DNA of 64,000 nt from Anaerolineaceae bacterium (lineage in GTDB: Bacteria > Chloroflexota > Anaerolineae > Aggregatilineales > Phototrophicaceae): positions 124,001 through 188,000 of the forward strand of contig WGMX01000009.1 in assembly GCA_016124855.1 (NCBI GenBank), in the 5' to 3' direction. The notes beneath the pieces are model-generated. The model saw only the letters and a list, made by a program, of their open reading frames with translations. It was not told the origin of the DNA and ran no database searches. Below, in pieces: positions 51,136 to 60,375 of this stretch (positions are counted from its first letter, which is position 1; every line of letters starts with the position of its first letter). Made by a program: the position numbers and the translations under genes.

Positions 51136-53064
51136 TCATCGCGCCACCCCCTGCACGGGCTGCCTGAAAAATGGACGAAATACGGTTCGTGCCTGCATTC
51201 GCCTTTGATATACCAGCCATTCTATCATCAAAATCAACAGCGCCAGCAGCGCTGCCCAAGGCCAGAATTCTTGCTGCCCGACTTCATCACGAGTGGCTGC
51301 GGCGATGGTATTGCCACTCAATGAAATGGTTTGCTGCGGCGTGATGTTACTTTCGGTCGGCGCGAATAGATTGACTGCGAAAGACGCTGATTGAATGATC
51401 TCATCCCCTTTGAGAATGTCAATTTTATAAAGTCCGGGTTCGTGTGTATCAGCGAAGACCACTGTTTGCCGGTCAATCGGCAAATCTTTGCTGCTTCCGT
51501 CAGGCAGTGTGACGTGTACACCGGTTGCTTCAAATGGTGGTCGGATTGGGAGTGACGCACCCACTTGCAGACCATTTGGAACAGAAATAATGGCGCCCGG
51601 TGTAAACCACTCTAGCAAGTTCGCCATCAAAATTGGCCATGTAATGTGCAACGGCAAATCCGAGTCGTGAATATCAAAGGTTAAGATTGCAACCTGTCTT
51701 CCATCCTGCTCACCTGCAACTAACAACGGGCCTGTGGTCGTCGTCACTAAGGGTTCTGCCCAATCAACACCGCTTAATGTCTTGAACTTCAATATGTTTA
51801 CATCCTTGAAGTCCACAAATGTTGTGCGGGGGTCGTTACTTTTAACGGTGAATGCTCCAGCCGGCTTGGTTTCTTCGCCAACCGTAAATAATGAGGTGCT
51901 GCTCGGCGGGTTGATGATGAGCAGATCGCCATCCGGTAACTTGCCGTCAGTTGGCAGCCAACCATCAAGGATATAGAGGTCGAATTTATCCGCTGGCAGC
52001 GGACGTTTGACATCCCCTTTGAAGGCTTCAATCGAAGGCAGACTGCGTAGGACTTGCTCAAGAAAGCGATTCTCGCTGGACATCAACAAGGCTCGACGGG
52101 TGCCGCTGCCGCTGGAGACTGTCCATGCCGCATTGTCTTCGGCTAAATAATCTGGCACTTGGGAGTCGCTCGGCGTGGTTAATCCGGCTTGCAGCAAGGT
52201 GAAGTTTTGGGGAAGCGCGGTCGTGACAATCGGTATGCTGCTCCCTGCTTTGACAGTGTAATTTGCGGCGCTGAAAAGGTTGCCATCCACACGCAGGTCA
52301 AAAATTACTGCCGCGTCTTGCTGTCCATAATTGGTGACTTCGGCGAACAACTCCGGCGCTTGCCCGGGTAGTGAACGGGTTGAAAGGGCGGTAATTGCTA
52401 AATTATCAGTGGATCGTCCGATGGGAATGTACTGCACTTTACCGGGCACACCCGGTAAACCGCTGGCATCGCCTAAGCCACCATCACTAATGACCACCAT
52501 ATTGAAATCGCTGACGTTGATGGCATCGGCTGAGGCTAATGTCAATGCGCCAACCCAGTCGGCCTGTGCTTCGCTGGGATGCGCATTATTAATGGCTGTT
52601 CGCAGCAGCGAAGGATCACCGGTTGCGGGGGCAATGACTTCGGCGACATTCGCTACTCGAATAATGGTCATCGTGTCATTTTGCCCGAGTGTATCGACAA
52701 TGCTCAAGGCTTGACGTTTGGCTTCGTCAAAACGCGTCTCGCCATTGGGCATATCGTTGGCGTTCATGCTGGCGGATGCATCCAGCAGCAGTTCAATTTG
52801 TCCGGTACTGACGGCTGGAACGGTGATGAAAGGTCGTGCGAGCGCCAGCACCAGCAGCGCCAGAATGATCAGTTGCAGGAACAGAAGCAGATTACGGCGC
52901 AAGCGCTGCCATGGTGTATTGGCTTCGTTATCCCGTACAATTTGCTGCCATAAGAATGTGCTGGAAACCACGACTTCACGCCGTCGCAGCCGCAGCATGT
53001 ACAGCAAGACAATGGGTATGGCTAACAGTGCTCCTAAGAGAGCGATAGGTATGAGAAATGCCAT
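51136..53064 (-). CDS. BatA-like VWA membrane protein
   Basis: A 642-residue protein. The N-terminal BatA-type segment (MAFLIPIALLGALLAIPIVL, RRLRRREVVVSSTFLWQQI) with two helices is followed by a VWA domain with MIDAS DASASMN near residue 98 and a second region of beta-strands. One helix lies near the C-terminus (WPWAALLALLILMIEWLV). It is the MoxR/DUF58 partner by context. Translation may suffer from its leader: no SD is visible in the 11 bases between its ATG and the cassette upstream. Confidence 0.85.
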   Translation of the reverse strand: MAFLIPIALLGALLAIPIVLLYMLRLRRREVVVSSTFLWQQIVRDNEANTPWQRLRRNLLLFLQLIILALLVLALARPFITVPAVSTGQIELLLDASASMNANDMPNGETRFDEAKRQALSIVDTLGQNDTMTIIRVANVAEVIAPATGDPSLLRTAINNAHPSEAQADWVGALTLASADAINVSDFNMVVISDGGLGDASGLPGVPGKVQYIPIGRSTDNLAITALSTRSLPGQAPELFAEVTNYGQQDAAVIFDLRVDGNLFSAANYTVKAGSSIPIVTTALPQNFTLLQAGLTTPSDSQVPDYLAEDNAAWTVSSGSGTRRALLMSSENRFLEQVLRSLPSIEAFKGDVKRPLPADKFDLYILDGWLPTDGKLPDGDLLIINPPSSTSLFTVGEETKPAGAFTVKSNDPRTTFVDFKDVNILKFKTLSGVDWAEPLVTTTTGPLLVAGEQDGRQVAILTFDIHDSDLPLHITWPILMANLLEWFTPGAIISVPNGLQVGASLPIRPPFEATGVHVTLPDGSSKDLPIDRQTVVFADTHEPGLYKIDILKGDEIIQSASFAVNLFAPTESNITPQQTISLSGNTIAAATRDEVGQQEFWPWAALLALLILMIEWLVYQRRMQARTVFRPFFRQPVQGVAR

Positions 53065-53075
53065 GATTATGAATT

Positions 53076-53538
53076 AAACGCAAAGACGCAAAGGCGCAAG
53101 GACGCAAAGAGTTTTATCATAAATTATTCACCACTCGTTTGATTCCGTTTTTGACAAGCCGTTCTCCGAAATTGATTACCATTCCTAATTTCAGTTTTGT
53201 TAATCGTAAATAAGTTAAGAGCTGAGCCTCATAAATGGGATGATATGAAGATGTTGCTTTGCATTCCACAATGACACAATCTTGCACAATAAGATCAATC
53301 CGTAATGGTGATGTCAGCAAAACACTTTTGTATTCAATAGGCAATGATTTCTGCCTCTCAATTTTTAATCCCTGTTGTTCCAATTCCCAAGCGAGGGCTT
53401 CTTCATACACACTTTCGAGCAAACCCGGCCCACCTAGAGTTTTATGAACTTCAATCGCCGCTACAATAATTTGACGGCTGATAACATCTTCATGTTGCAT
53501 AATCCTTTGCGTCCTTGCGCCTTAGCGTCTTTGGGTTT
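53076..53538. mobile_element. Putative GxxExxY cassette bounded by 34-bp inverted repeats
   Basis: The left arm (53076-53109) and the reverse complement of the right arm (53505-53538) differ at two positions of 34. Each arm consists of four similar octamers (ACGCAAAG, ACGCAAAG, GCGCAAGG, ACGCAAAG in the left arm). Between them is the GxxExxY gene only. The cassette fits between the DUF58 stop (53550) and the VWA start (53064), 11 bases from each. No transposase is encoded, so mobility would need help in trans. Confidence 0.7.
53117..53500 (-). CDS. GxxExxY-family protein (PD-(D/E)XK nuclease-like)
   Basis: A 127-residue protein with the family name motif GLLESVYEEAL near residue 25. The C-terminal half has the PD-(D/E)xK-like arrangement (LRIDLIVQDCVIVECKA: Asp then Glu-x-Lys), as expected for this nuclease-like family. 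The catalytic activity of GxxExxY proteins is unproven. The SD (AAAGGA) lies in the right inverted-repeat arm. The gene breaks the DUF58-VWA pair, as in an insertion. Confidence 0.85.
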   Translation of the reverse strand: MQHEDVISRQIIVAAIEVHKTLGGPGLLESVYEEALAWELEQQGLKIERQKSLPIEYKSVLLTSPLRIDLIVQDCVIVECKATSSYHPIYEAQLLTYLRLTKLKLGMVINFGERLVKNGIKRVVNNL

Positions 53539-53549
53539 AATCCCCATTT

Positions 53550-54449
53550 TTACTTCACTGCGCCTAAACGCCGTAGGCTTTGCAAGATGACCTTCTCCCA
53601 CGCCTCGCTGGTTTCGATGGTCACAAAATGCACACCACGCCGGACACATTCGGCTTGGATACCGTCGCGCCACTCGCTAAAACGCTTCAGATACAAATCA
53701 CGCATGCCACCGTCAACCGAGACTTCTTGCGCCCGTCCGGTTTCGATGTCGACTAATCGCAAATCTCCACCTATCGGCGGCACAACTTCGTCGGGTGACA
53801 GCACTTGGATTAACCCGACTTCGTAGCCTTTGCCGAGCAGCGCGTTTACCCCGTCTTGAAAACCGTTGGGACTCATCAAATCGCTGACGACGAAGCACAA
53901 CCCCGGTCGTCCACCTCGCAAGGCATAACTTTTCAGTGTGGCGTTCAGATCAACTACGCCTTCGGTTTGTAAGCCGCTGACATAATTCAACATCGCCAAG
54001 CCGTAACCCCGTCCGCGTACTGGCCCATACTGCACGGCGCGTCCTGCGCCTAGTGTCGAAAGAGTCAGCCGATCATTGGTGGCAAGGGAAATATAGGCTA
54101 AACCTGCCATAAGCCGCTGCGCGTATAAAAATTTATTGAGATTTTTGTCGCCCTCTTGAGGCCAGCCCATACTGGCCGAGGTATCAATCAGCAGATGTAC
54201 GGCTAAATCTTCCTCATCTTCTAGCAGCTTGATAAATGGGCGTTCCAAACGGGCGTAAATGTTCCAGTCCAAGCGCCGGAGGTCATCGCCGCGTGTGTAG
54301 TCTCGATAATCCGCGAATTCGATGCTTGTGCCGCGTTTGGTCGAGCGCCGTTCACCTTTCATCGCGCCCGCTCGGACTCGTGTTGCCACCAGCATCAACT
54401 GCTCAAGTTTGCGGCGTGTCTTTTCGTCAAACAGCTTTTGATCGGTCAC
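53550..54449 (-). CDS. DUF58 protein
   Basis: A 299-residue DUF58 protein starting at GTG. The family segment EFADYRDYTRGDDLRRLDWNI is at about residue 44, followed by a VWA-like domain with MIDAS DTSASMG near 92 and SDLMSPNGFQDGV near 195. DUF58 proteins accompany MoxR ATPases; they may be substrates or adaptors of MoxR. The GNAT gene stops five bases before it; the SD is AGGGTGAT. Confidence 0.88.
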   Translation of the reverse strand: MTDQKLFDEKTRRKLEQLMLVATRVRAGAMKGERRSTKRGTSIEFADYRDYTRGDDLRRLDWNIYARLERPFIKLLEDEEDLAVHLLIDTSASMGWPQEGDKNLNKFLYAQRLMAGLAYISLATNDRLTLSTLGAGRAVQYGPVRGRGYGLAMLNYVSGLQTEGVVDLNATLKSYALRGGRPGLCFVVSDLMSPNGFQDGVNALLGKGYEVGLIQVLSPDEVVPPIGGDLRLVDIETGRAQEVSVDGGMRDLYLKRFSEWRDGIQAECVRRGVHFVTIETSEAWEKVILQSLRRLGAVK

Positions 54450-54453
54450 GACA

Positions 54454-54903
54454 TCACCCTGTTAATCCGATGCGGTAAACCAACTCACCATCTTCGATTT
54501 CGCCCGTGTCTTTAAAGCCTAAACTGCTGTACAGCTTTTGCGCAACGGAGTTCTCTGGCACGAAACTGATGAGAATGGCGTTGTATCCTTTTTGAGAACG
54601 GAGGCGTTCAAGAAGCAGAGTCATCGCTGCACGACCATACCCCTTTTTTTGATGACCCTCACCAATCATCACACGATCAATGAACCAGACTTTTGCTAGT
54701 CCGTAATCTTCTGTGCGGTACATGACAAACCCGACCATTTGCTCGTCATCATAGACCGCTAATGGCACACACTCCGGCTCATATTTGGACTGAGCCAGCG
54801 AAAATGGGTTCGATGCTACAAATCGAACTTGATCCGGCTCGACTCGCATACGCGCACATTCTTTCCAATTGTCGCGTGTGATTTCACAGAGGGTAATGGT
54901 CAT
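54454..54903 (-). CDS. GNAT-family acetyltransferase (diamine/spermidine-type-like)
   Basis: A 149-residue acetyltransferase. The acetyl-CoA loop is MIGEGHQKKGYGRAAMTLLL (Gln-Lys-x-Gly-x-Gly-Arg), and the C-terminal Tyr/Ser segment is FVPENSVAQKLYSSLGFKD. It resembles small polyamine or antibiotic acetyltransferases. It lies between MoxR and DUF58, which is unusual for that pair. The ATG begins one base after the MoxR stop (TAA-A-ATG). Substrate unknown. Confidence 0.85.
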   Translation of the reverse strand: MTITLCEITRDNWKECARMRVEPDQVRFVASNPFSLAQSKYEPECVPLAVYDDEQMVGFVMYRTEDYGLAKVWFIDRVMIGEGHQKKGYGRAAMTLLLERLRSQKGYNAILISFVPENSVAQKLYSSLGFKDTGEIEDGELVYRIGLTG

Positions 54904-54904
54904 T

Positions 54905-55897
54905 TTACTTAACAACCGATTTGAGTAGATCAGCGATAATATCGTCGGTGGAAATGCCTTCTGCCAATCCCTCGAAGTTCAAGAGCAAACGATGGCGAAG
55001 TGCCGCCGGTGCAACCGCCGCGATATCCTCAAAGGATACGTTGAAGCGGCCCTCGAGGAGGGCGTTAATTTTTCCGCCGATGATCAAAGCCTGCGCGCCG
55101 CGTGGACTTGCACCATAGCGCACAAACTGTTTGATTTTTTCTGGTGCGCTTGGATCATCGGGATGCGTCGCTACAATCAGCCGCGCCGCATACTCATTTA
55201 CATGGCTGGCGACCGGTGTATTCAATGCCAACTTGCCCATACTGATGATTTCCTTGCCGTCAGCTACCTTCTTGGCATGTGGCACATCGGTACCGGTTGT
55301 TCGTTCAAGTACCGTGACTAAATCCTGTTTGGTCGGGTAGCTGACATTGACCTTGAACATAAAACGGTCAAGCTGGGCTTCGGGCAGGGGATAAGTGCCT
55401 TCCATCTCTAGCGGATTTTGCGTCGCGAGTACGAAAAATGGCGGTTCAAGATGATAGGTGCGGTTGGCGACCGTTACCGACTGCTCAGCCATCGCTTCCA
55501 GCAGCGCCGATTGGGTTTTGGGGGTGGCACGGTTGATTTCATCTGCCAGCAGCAGATTGGCGAACACTGGCCCATTTTGAAACTGCTTGACTTTGCGCCC
55601 ATGTTCATCTTCTTCCAAGATGTCGGTGCCGGTAATATCGGCGGGCATCAAATCCGGCGTAAATTGGATACGGGCAAACTTCAAATCCAGCGCGTCTGCT
55701 AACGACCGGATGAGTATCGTCTTACCTAATCCCGGGACACCTTCCAGAAGGGCGTGTTTACCTGCCAAAATACAGATGATGACACCCCGAACCACATCTT
55801 TCTGCCCGACGATGACTCGCCCAACTTCAGACTCTATGGCTTGTGCCAGTTTACTAAATTGCTCGATGTTTATGTCGAGTACCGGAGCATCAGTCAT
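54905..55897 (-). CDS. MoxR-family AAA+ ATPase
   Basis: A 330-residue AAA+ ATPase of the MoxR branch. Walker A is GVPGLGKT near residue 54, Walker B is LLADEINRATPKTQ near 117, sensor 1 is FVLATQNPLEMEGTYPLPEA, and the arginine-rich lid is ASPRGAQALI near 270. MoxR ATPases act as chaperones for partner VWA proteins. GAGGAG precedes the ATG. It is encoded upstream of DUF58 and VWA proteins, which is the classic neighbourhood. Confidence 0.92.
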   Translation of the reverse strand: MTDAPVLDINIEQFSKLAQAIESEVGRVIVGQKDVVRGVIICILAGKHALLEGVPGLGKTILIRSLADALDLKFARIQFTPDLMPADITGTDILEEDEHGRKVKQFQNGPVFANLLLADEINRATPKTQSALLEAMAEQSVTVANRTYHLEPPFFVLATQNPLEMEGTYPLPEAQLDRFMFKVNVSYPTKQDLVTVLERTTGTDVPHAKKVADGKEIISMGKLALNTPVASHVNEYAARLIVATHPDDPSAPEKIKQFVRYGASPRGAQALIIGGKINALLEGRFNVSFEDIAAVAPAALRHRLLLNFEGLAEGISTDDIIADLLKSVVK

Positions 55898-55943
55898 CTT
55901 GACTCCTCATCAACGTGAATGGATGAAAATTTATCTATATAAG

Positions 55944-57917
55944 TTAGGGGCTGCTGGTATTTGTGTTTCCGCTTTGCCCCGGCTCTAATGACGAAAAATA
56001 GTCGCGTACTACATCCCTCATACCCAATGGAATGTAGTCGTTTTGTAAGGCTTGGTTGGCCTGATTGCTGTAATCGCTAAACACTTGATTGTAGGGAACG
56101 CTTGCGTTACCGGTCGGATTATTGCTGAAGTTGCCTTCCTGTACCGGTTGATTGGACGAATTCGGATCAATTTGCATTTGTTCGGTTCCTTGCCCACCGA
56201 TATGCTGCGGGGCATAAATCGGGTCAAATTGTCCTTCACCTTGTCCATCGGGATTGTTGTTCTGGTCAGGACTGCCGCCCGGTTGGTTTTCACCGCTGGA
56301 GTCGCCCGCTTTACCTTGCGTGTCACCCGCGCCGCTGGCACTCATGCCTTGCCCCGGTTGTGAGGACTGCCCTTGGCCGGCTTGCCCCTGCTGTAGGTTT
56401 TGACTCTGCCCCTGTCCTTGCTGACCTCCGGGTTGATTCCCGTTTTGCTGCCCGCTCTGCTGGCCTTGATTGCCCGTTTGCTGTCCCTGCGCTTGTTGAT
56501 TGCCGGATTGCTGCCCCTGCTGCTGACCTAACTGCTGTTGGCCATTTTGTTGTTGGCCGTTCTGCTGGCTATTTTGGTTTTGCCCCTGCTGCTGTCCTTG
56601 CTGATTCTGTTGCTGTGACTGCTGCCCCTGTTGGCTTTGCTGTCCATTCTGATTTTGCTGCAGCTGCTGTCCCTGCTGATTCTGTTGCTGTGACTGCTGC
56701 CCTTGATTCTGCGGTTGACTCTGCTGGTTTTGTTGGCTGACCTGATTTGCCGCCTGCTGCACGTCCTGAGCGGATTGGTTCATCTGCTGTGCCGAATCTT
56801 GCTGATTCTGAGCATTCTGGGCATCCTGCTGAAGCTGTTGTGTCGCCTGCTGCAAAGACTGTTGTGCGCCGGTTTGGTTACCTTGCTGCATCTGCTGGGC
56901 GGCTTGCTGCATGGCCTGCGCCGCCTGTGGATTCGTCTGCTGGAGCTGGTTGGCGGCTTGCTGTAAGGCTTGTGCCGCGGCCTGCATCTGTGCGGCGGTC
57001 ATATTCGATAAGTTCTGTTGTAAGTCACTGAGGGCCTGCATCAAGCCTTGTTGACCGTTTGGCTGCTGCTGGCTGTCGGTATTCTGGTTAGTCTGGCTGT
57101 TCAATGTCTGGTTGGCAGCGTTCATCGCCGATTGTGCGGCCTGCTGCTGACGGGTCATTTTATCCGCCTGTGATTGCAAAGCGGACTGCGCCGTTGACAA
57201 GGTTGCCAGTGCTTCCTCAGGTGTGATGTCCGGTTCTTTAAGTGTGTCGCTGCTGGCTTGTAAGGCTTCGAGCAGCTGCTTTCGTTCCTCCGGTGTTAGT
57301 GAAGGGTCTGCTGCCACATCCGTCGTAATTTTTTGCAGTTCTTCGCGGGCGGATTGCAGGGCTGCCTGCTGAGCCGTATTGGCGGCGATGGCTGTGGCTT
57401 GCGGATTGGGCAGCAGGGCAACCAGCGCTAAGATGGCCGCCATTAAAACCACAATAATCCATTCTCGCCGGTGCAAAATGAGCGGTAAATGCTGGCTTGC
57501 TTTCACGGTCTGCGCTTGTTCCAAGGCATCGTCAATTTGTAAGGTGGCTAACTCCCCGTTGGCACGAATGCGGCCTTCAATCAACTCCAGTGCCGTGGAA
57601 ACGCGTTCATGGAGTCCAAACTGAACATCGAAACGACGCGCAGCCTCGATTGCCGGACGCGGCCATAACCAAACCGCTAACAGCATTACCAGCACGCCAA
57701 TGCCCAACAGCATCGCTGTGAGAATCAGAATTTGCTGCCCGAGTAATAAGGGGCGCAGGCGTGACACAATGGCAACGATGATCCCAATGACCAGTCCCGG
57801 CATCAAAGAGCGAGGCAACCACAGCGAAAGCTGCTGGATTCGCAGCCGACGATCCCAACGACGTACTAATTGACCTAGTGTGGCGCTGTGCTGGCTTATG
57901 AGGAGTTGTGTTGCCAT
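55944..57917 (-). CDS. Gln-rich membrane protein of the MoxR/VWA operon
   Basis: About 657 residues from ATG 57917 (AAAGGC upstream; ATG 57962 is also possible). Three hydrophobic segments occur in the first 190 residues (LMPGLVIGIIVAIVSRLRPL, ILTAMLLGIGVLVMLLAVWL, EWIIVVLMAAILALVALLPN). Then comes a helical region with Gln-rich repeats from about residue 310 to 570, of which long stretches are almost only Q, N, G and S. The C-terminus is ordered (NDYIPLGMRDVVRDYFSSLE). Low complexity suggests a disordered, possibly coiled-coil, scaffold. Not a known named family to me. Confidence 0.75.
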   Translation of the reverse strand: MATQLLISQHSATLGQLVRRWDRRLRIQQLSLWLPRSLMPGLVIGIIVAIVSRLRPLLLGQQILILTAMLLGIGVLVMLLAVWLWPRPAIEAARRFDVQFGLHERVSTALELIEGRIRANGELATLQIDDALEQAQTVKASQHLPLILHRREWIIVVLMAAILALVALLPNPQATAIAANTAQQAALQSAREELQKITTDVAADPSLTPEERKQLLEALQASSDTLKEPDITPEEALATLSTAQSALQSQADKMTRQQQAAQSAMNAANQTLNSQTNQNTDSQQQPNGQQGLMQALSDLQQNLSNMTAAQMQAAAQALQQAANQLQQTNPQAAQAMQQAAQQMQQGNQTGAQQSLQQATQQLQQDAQNAQNQQDSAQQMNQSAQDVQQAANQVSQQNQQSQPQNQGQQSQQQNQQGQQLQQNQNGQQSQQGQQSQQQNQQGQQQGQNQNSQQNGQQQNGQQQLGQQQGQQSGNQQAQGQQTGNQGQQSGQQNGNQPGGQQGQGQSQNLQQGQAGQGQSSQPGQGMSASGAGDTQGKAGDSSGENQPGGSPDQNNNPDGQGEGQFDPIYAPQHIGGQGTEQMQIDPNSSNQPVQEGNFSNNPTGNASVPYNQVFSDYSNQANQALQNDYIPLGMRDVVRDYFSSLEPGQSGNTNTSSP

Positions 57918-57979
57918 CGTGACTGCCTTTGGTTCCGGTGTAATTTCAAATACACCGTCGGGCATGGATTGGTTCAAGC

Positions 57980-59311
57980 TTACTGCTCGACCTTGCGTGT
58001 TCGTTGAATTGAAAGCACAACCAAAATCGTGGATACCACCAAATAAATAATCGTGAGGGTAATCCAAGGGGAAACACGCGGAATAGTTGTGCCATCTCGT
58101 AAGGTATCCGTCCAGAAGCCGATGCCGCGCTGCTGGATTAACAGTTGTTGCGTCGCTAATGCCGTGGCAATGGGATTCAGACTGGTCAAAAAGTCGTTGA
58201 TATAAATGATGATGGCTTCAACCGTCGAAGGCAATCCACGCAAGGTATTGTTGATGAATCCCAAGATCACAGCTAATACGAGTGGAATGCCGAAGGTCGC
58301 GACCAAAGTCGTGGTATAAGCGCGTACACTTGCCGCTAAGGTGCGTGAAGCCGTCGCCGAAAAATAGATGCCGACTGTGCCGAGCGCAATGGCCGTTACT
58401 GCCAGAATTACCAGCGATAGTACCAATTCCAATTCGGTTACGCCGCCAAAAAGGAAGGCGATGCTTTGTAAGGGTATAGCCGAAAGCAGCAGCAGCAGCA
58501 CATAACCTAAGGCTGATTCCAGCTTACCGATCACAAATGAAGGGCTGGGAAGGAGAGTCGTTTTCAGTAAGTCGTACGTCAGCCGTTCACGTTCGCCTGT
58601 GATGGCTCCTGCTGTGAAGGCCGGCGCGATAAAAATAATCAACATCAGTTCGATGCCCACAACGCCCATGAACAAGATGCGTCCCACTTCGCCTGCGGCT
58701 GCTGACCCATTACGCTGGCTAGCCGATTCGTAAATCAAGTAAAGGAGTGCCAAAAAGGCACTCATCAAACCCAAATAGACACTGAGCACCACGAAGGCCC
58801 GGACACCGCGCATCCGTCCGCGCAGTTCTTTAAGCATCACCGGATTGATGCGAAAGGCTTTCACGTCTTTGCTGACAATGACGGCGCTCCATATCCCCGC
58901 CACAATGGTTATGATGGAAGGTGTGAATCCCATCAACACCAAAGAGAGGATATTCACCACAACCAGCACCCAAACACCGACCAGCGCCCACACTTCGCGA
59001 GCCAGTAAACCGACTGCTACCACCAATAGAAAACTGATATCCAGTTGCAGAAGTAGGATGACCTCAGCGGCTGCCGCATCATCACCAACAGGGATACGTC
59101 CAAGCAATAGATTGTGCAGGGTAGGGAATAGGTTTGGAATGATTCGCAAACCACCTAACAAAGCAAGTATAAAGACCAAGCCCGTGAGTACGCCATTTAT
59201 GACCGCTCCCCAACGCAGAATTAACCCACCGCGCTCAAGACGCAGTTCGCGGGGGCTAAGCGCCTCTTCCGGCGAATCAACTAAGCGAACGGTCGCGATG
59301 TCATCTACCAT
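57980..59311 (-). CDS. ABC transporter permease
   Basis: A 443-residue membrane protein with about twelve hydrophobic helices. It resembles ABC-2-type permeases: INPVMLKELRGRMRGVRAFV at about residue 153 is the cytoplasmic N-terminal loop that contacts the ATPase, and FTAGAITGERERLTYDLLKT is typical. It is followed downstream by the Gln-rich membrane protein and preceded by the ATPase gene. AAGGAT precedes the ATG. Substrate unknown. Confidence 0.9.
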   Translation of the reverse strand: MVDDIATVRLVDSPEEALSPRELRLERGGLILRWGAVINGVLTGLVFILALLGGLRIIPNLFPTLHNLLLGRIPVGDDAAAAEVILLLQLDISFLLVVAVGLLAREVWALVGVWVLVVVNILSLVLMGFTPSIITIVAGIWSAVIVSKDVKAFRINPVMLKELRGRMRGVRAFVVLSVYLGLMSAFLALLYLIYESASQRNGSAAAGEVGRILFMGVVGIELMLIIFIAPAFTAGAITGERERLTYDLLKTTLLPSPSFVIGKLESALGYVLLLLLSAIPLQSIAFLFGGVTELELVLSLVILAVTAIALGTVGIYFSATASRTLAASVRAYTTTLVATFGIPLVLAVILGFINNTLRGLPSTVEAIIIYINDFLTSLNPIATALATQQLLIQQRGIGFWTDTLRDGTTIPRVSPWITLTIIYLVVSTILVVLSIQRTRKVEQ

Positions 59312-59373
59312 TACGACTTATCCTTGCTTGCACTGACTATAAAGACGCTTGATATCTAAGATCTGTTCCACTT

Positions 59374-60330
59374 TTAAGTGACGATGCCTTTCGTTACCCG
59401 CATGAACATGGCTTCGAGGTCTTTGGTTTCTTCGCTGAAGCCCATAATCGCAATGCCTTCGCTGGCAATTTTTTGGTTGATGGCGGAGACACCGTCGTCA
59501 TCACCGGTAAAGTCAATCCGCAGCCGTGACCGTCCGGCTTTGGGCTCTAGTATTTCAGTATTGACTACACCTTGAATGCTGCTCACTAAGGTTTTGACTC
59601 TTTCGGCTGTGTCATTGTCGCGAACGGTAACCATAATTTCGCGGTGGGGCATGAGCTGCGCGCGCATGGCCTCCATGCTTCCCTGCGCCACCATTTGACC
59701 ACCTTCGATGATGCCAATATGGGTACAAATTTCGCTGACATCCGCCAGAATGTGGGACGAGAAGAAAATTGTCTTACCCATCCTTGAAAGTTCGACCAAG
59801 AGTTCGCGGATTTCAACCCGCGCGCGCGGATCAAGACCTGATGCGGGTTCGTCGAGAATCAGCACCGCCGGATCATGCGCCAGCGTCCGCGCCAATGAAA
59901 GACGCTGCTTCATACCACGACTGAGTTTATCGACCATGTCATCGCGGCGATGTGACAGATCGACCAGTTCTAACAAGTCGTCAATGAGTTTCTTGCGGTT
60001 CGCTTCAGGAATATCATAGCAAGCCGCGAAAAAATCCAGATATTCCCAAACGCGCATGTCATCGTAGACACCGAATTCGTCGGGCATGTAGCCAATGGCG
60101 CGCCGCACAGCGCGGGGTTCTTCCGTCACTGAATGGCCCGCGACCCGTGCTTCTCCCGAAGTCGGGCGGGTGAGAGTGGTCAACATTCGCATCGTTGTGG
60201 TTTTACCTGCGCCGTTGGGCCCCACAAACCCGTAAATCGAACCCGCCGGAACTTCCAGTGACACGCCGTTGACGGCCTGAAATTTTCCGTAGCGTTTGAT
60301 CAGGTCTTTCGTTTCGATGATGTAATCCAT
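59374..60330 (-). CDS. ABC transporter ATP-binding protein
   Basis: A 318-residue ATPase. Walker A is GPNGAGKTTTMRML, the signature is LSRGMKQRLSLARTL, Walker B is VLILDEPASGLDPRA and the switch His is in FFSSHILADV. A C-terminal extension of about 85 residues follows the core, as in gliding-motility GldA-like and multidrug CcmA-like ATPases. It works with the permease encoded next. It follows the secreted protein gene by about 45 bases. Confidence 0.92.
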   Translation of the reverse strand: MDYIIETKDLIKRYGKFQAVNGVSLEVPAGSIYGFVGPNGAGKTTTMRMLTTLTRPTSGEARVAGHSVTEEPRAVRRAIGYMPDEFGVYDDMRVWEYLDFFAACYDIPEANRKKLIDDLLELVDLSHRRDDMVDKLSRGMKQRLSLARTLAHDPAVLILDEPASGLDPRARVEIRELLVELSRMGKTIFFSSHILADVSEICTHIGIIEGGQMVAQGSMEAMRAQLMPHREIMVTVRDNDTAERVKTLVSSIQGVVNTEILEPKAGRSRLRIDFTGDDDGVSAINQKIASEGIAIMGFSEETKDLEAMFMRVTKGIVT

Positions 60331-60375
60331 CGGGCATCACTTTCTACTCAACAGGTATAGCGATAACGACGCTGC

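Noticed and set aside
53076-53109. CRISPR-like array from the repeated octamers
   Set aside because: The octamers are directly adjacent with no spacers and occur as two inverted blocks around a gene.
56360-57031. Plus-strand ORFs opposite the Gln-rich tract (for example 56360-56740 and 56703-56966)
   Set aside because: They are antisense shadows of the CAG/CAA-rich repeats, giving Leu/Ala/Val-rich translations.
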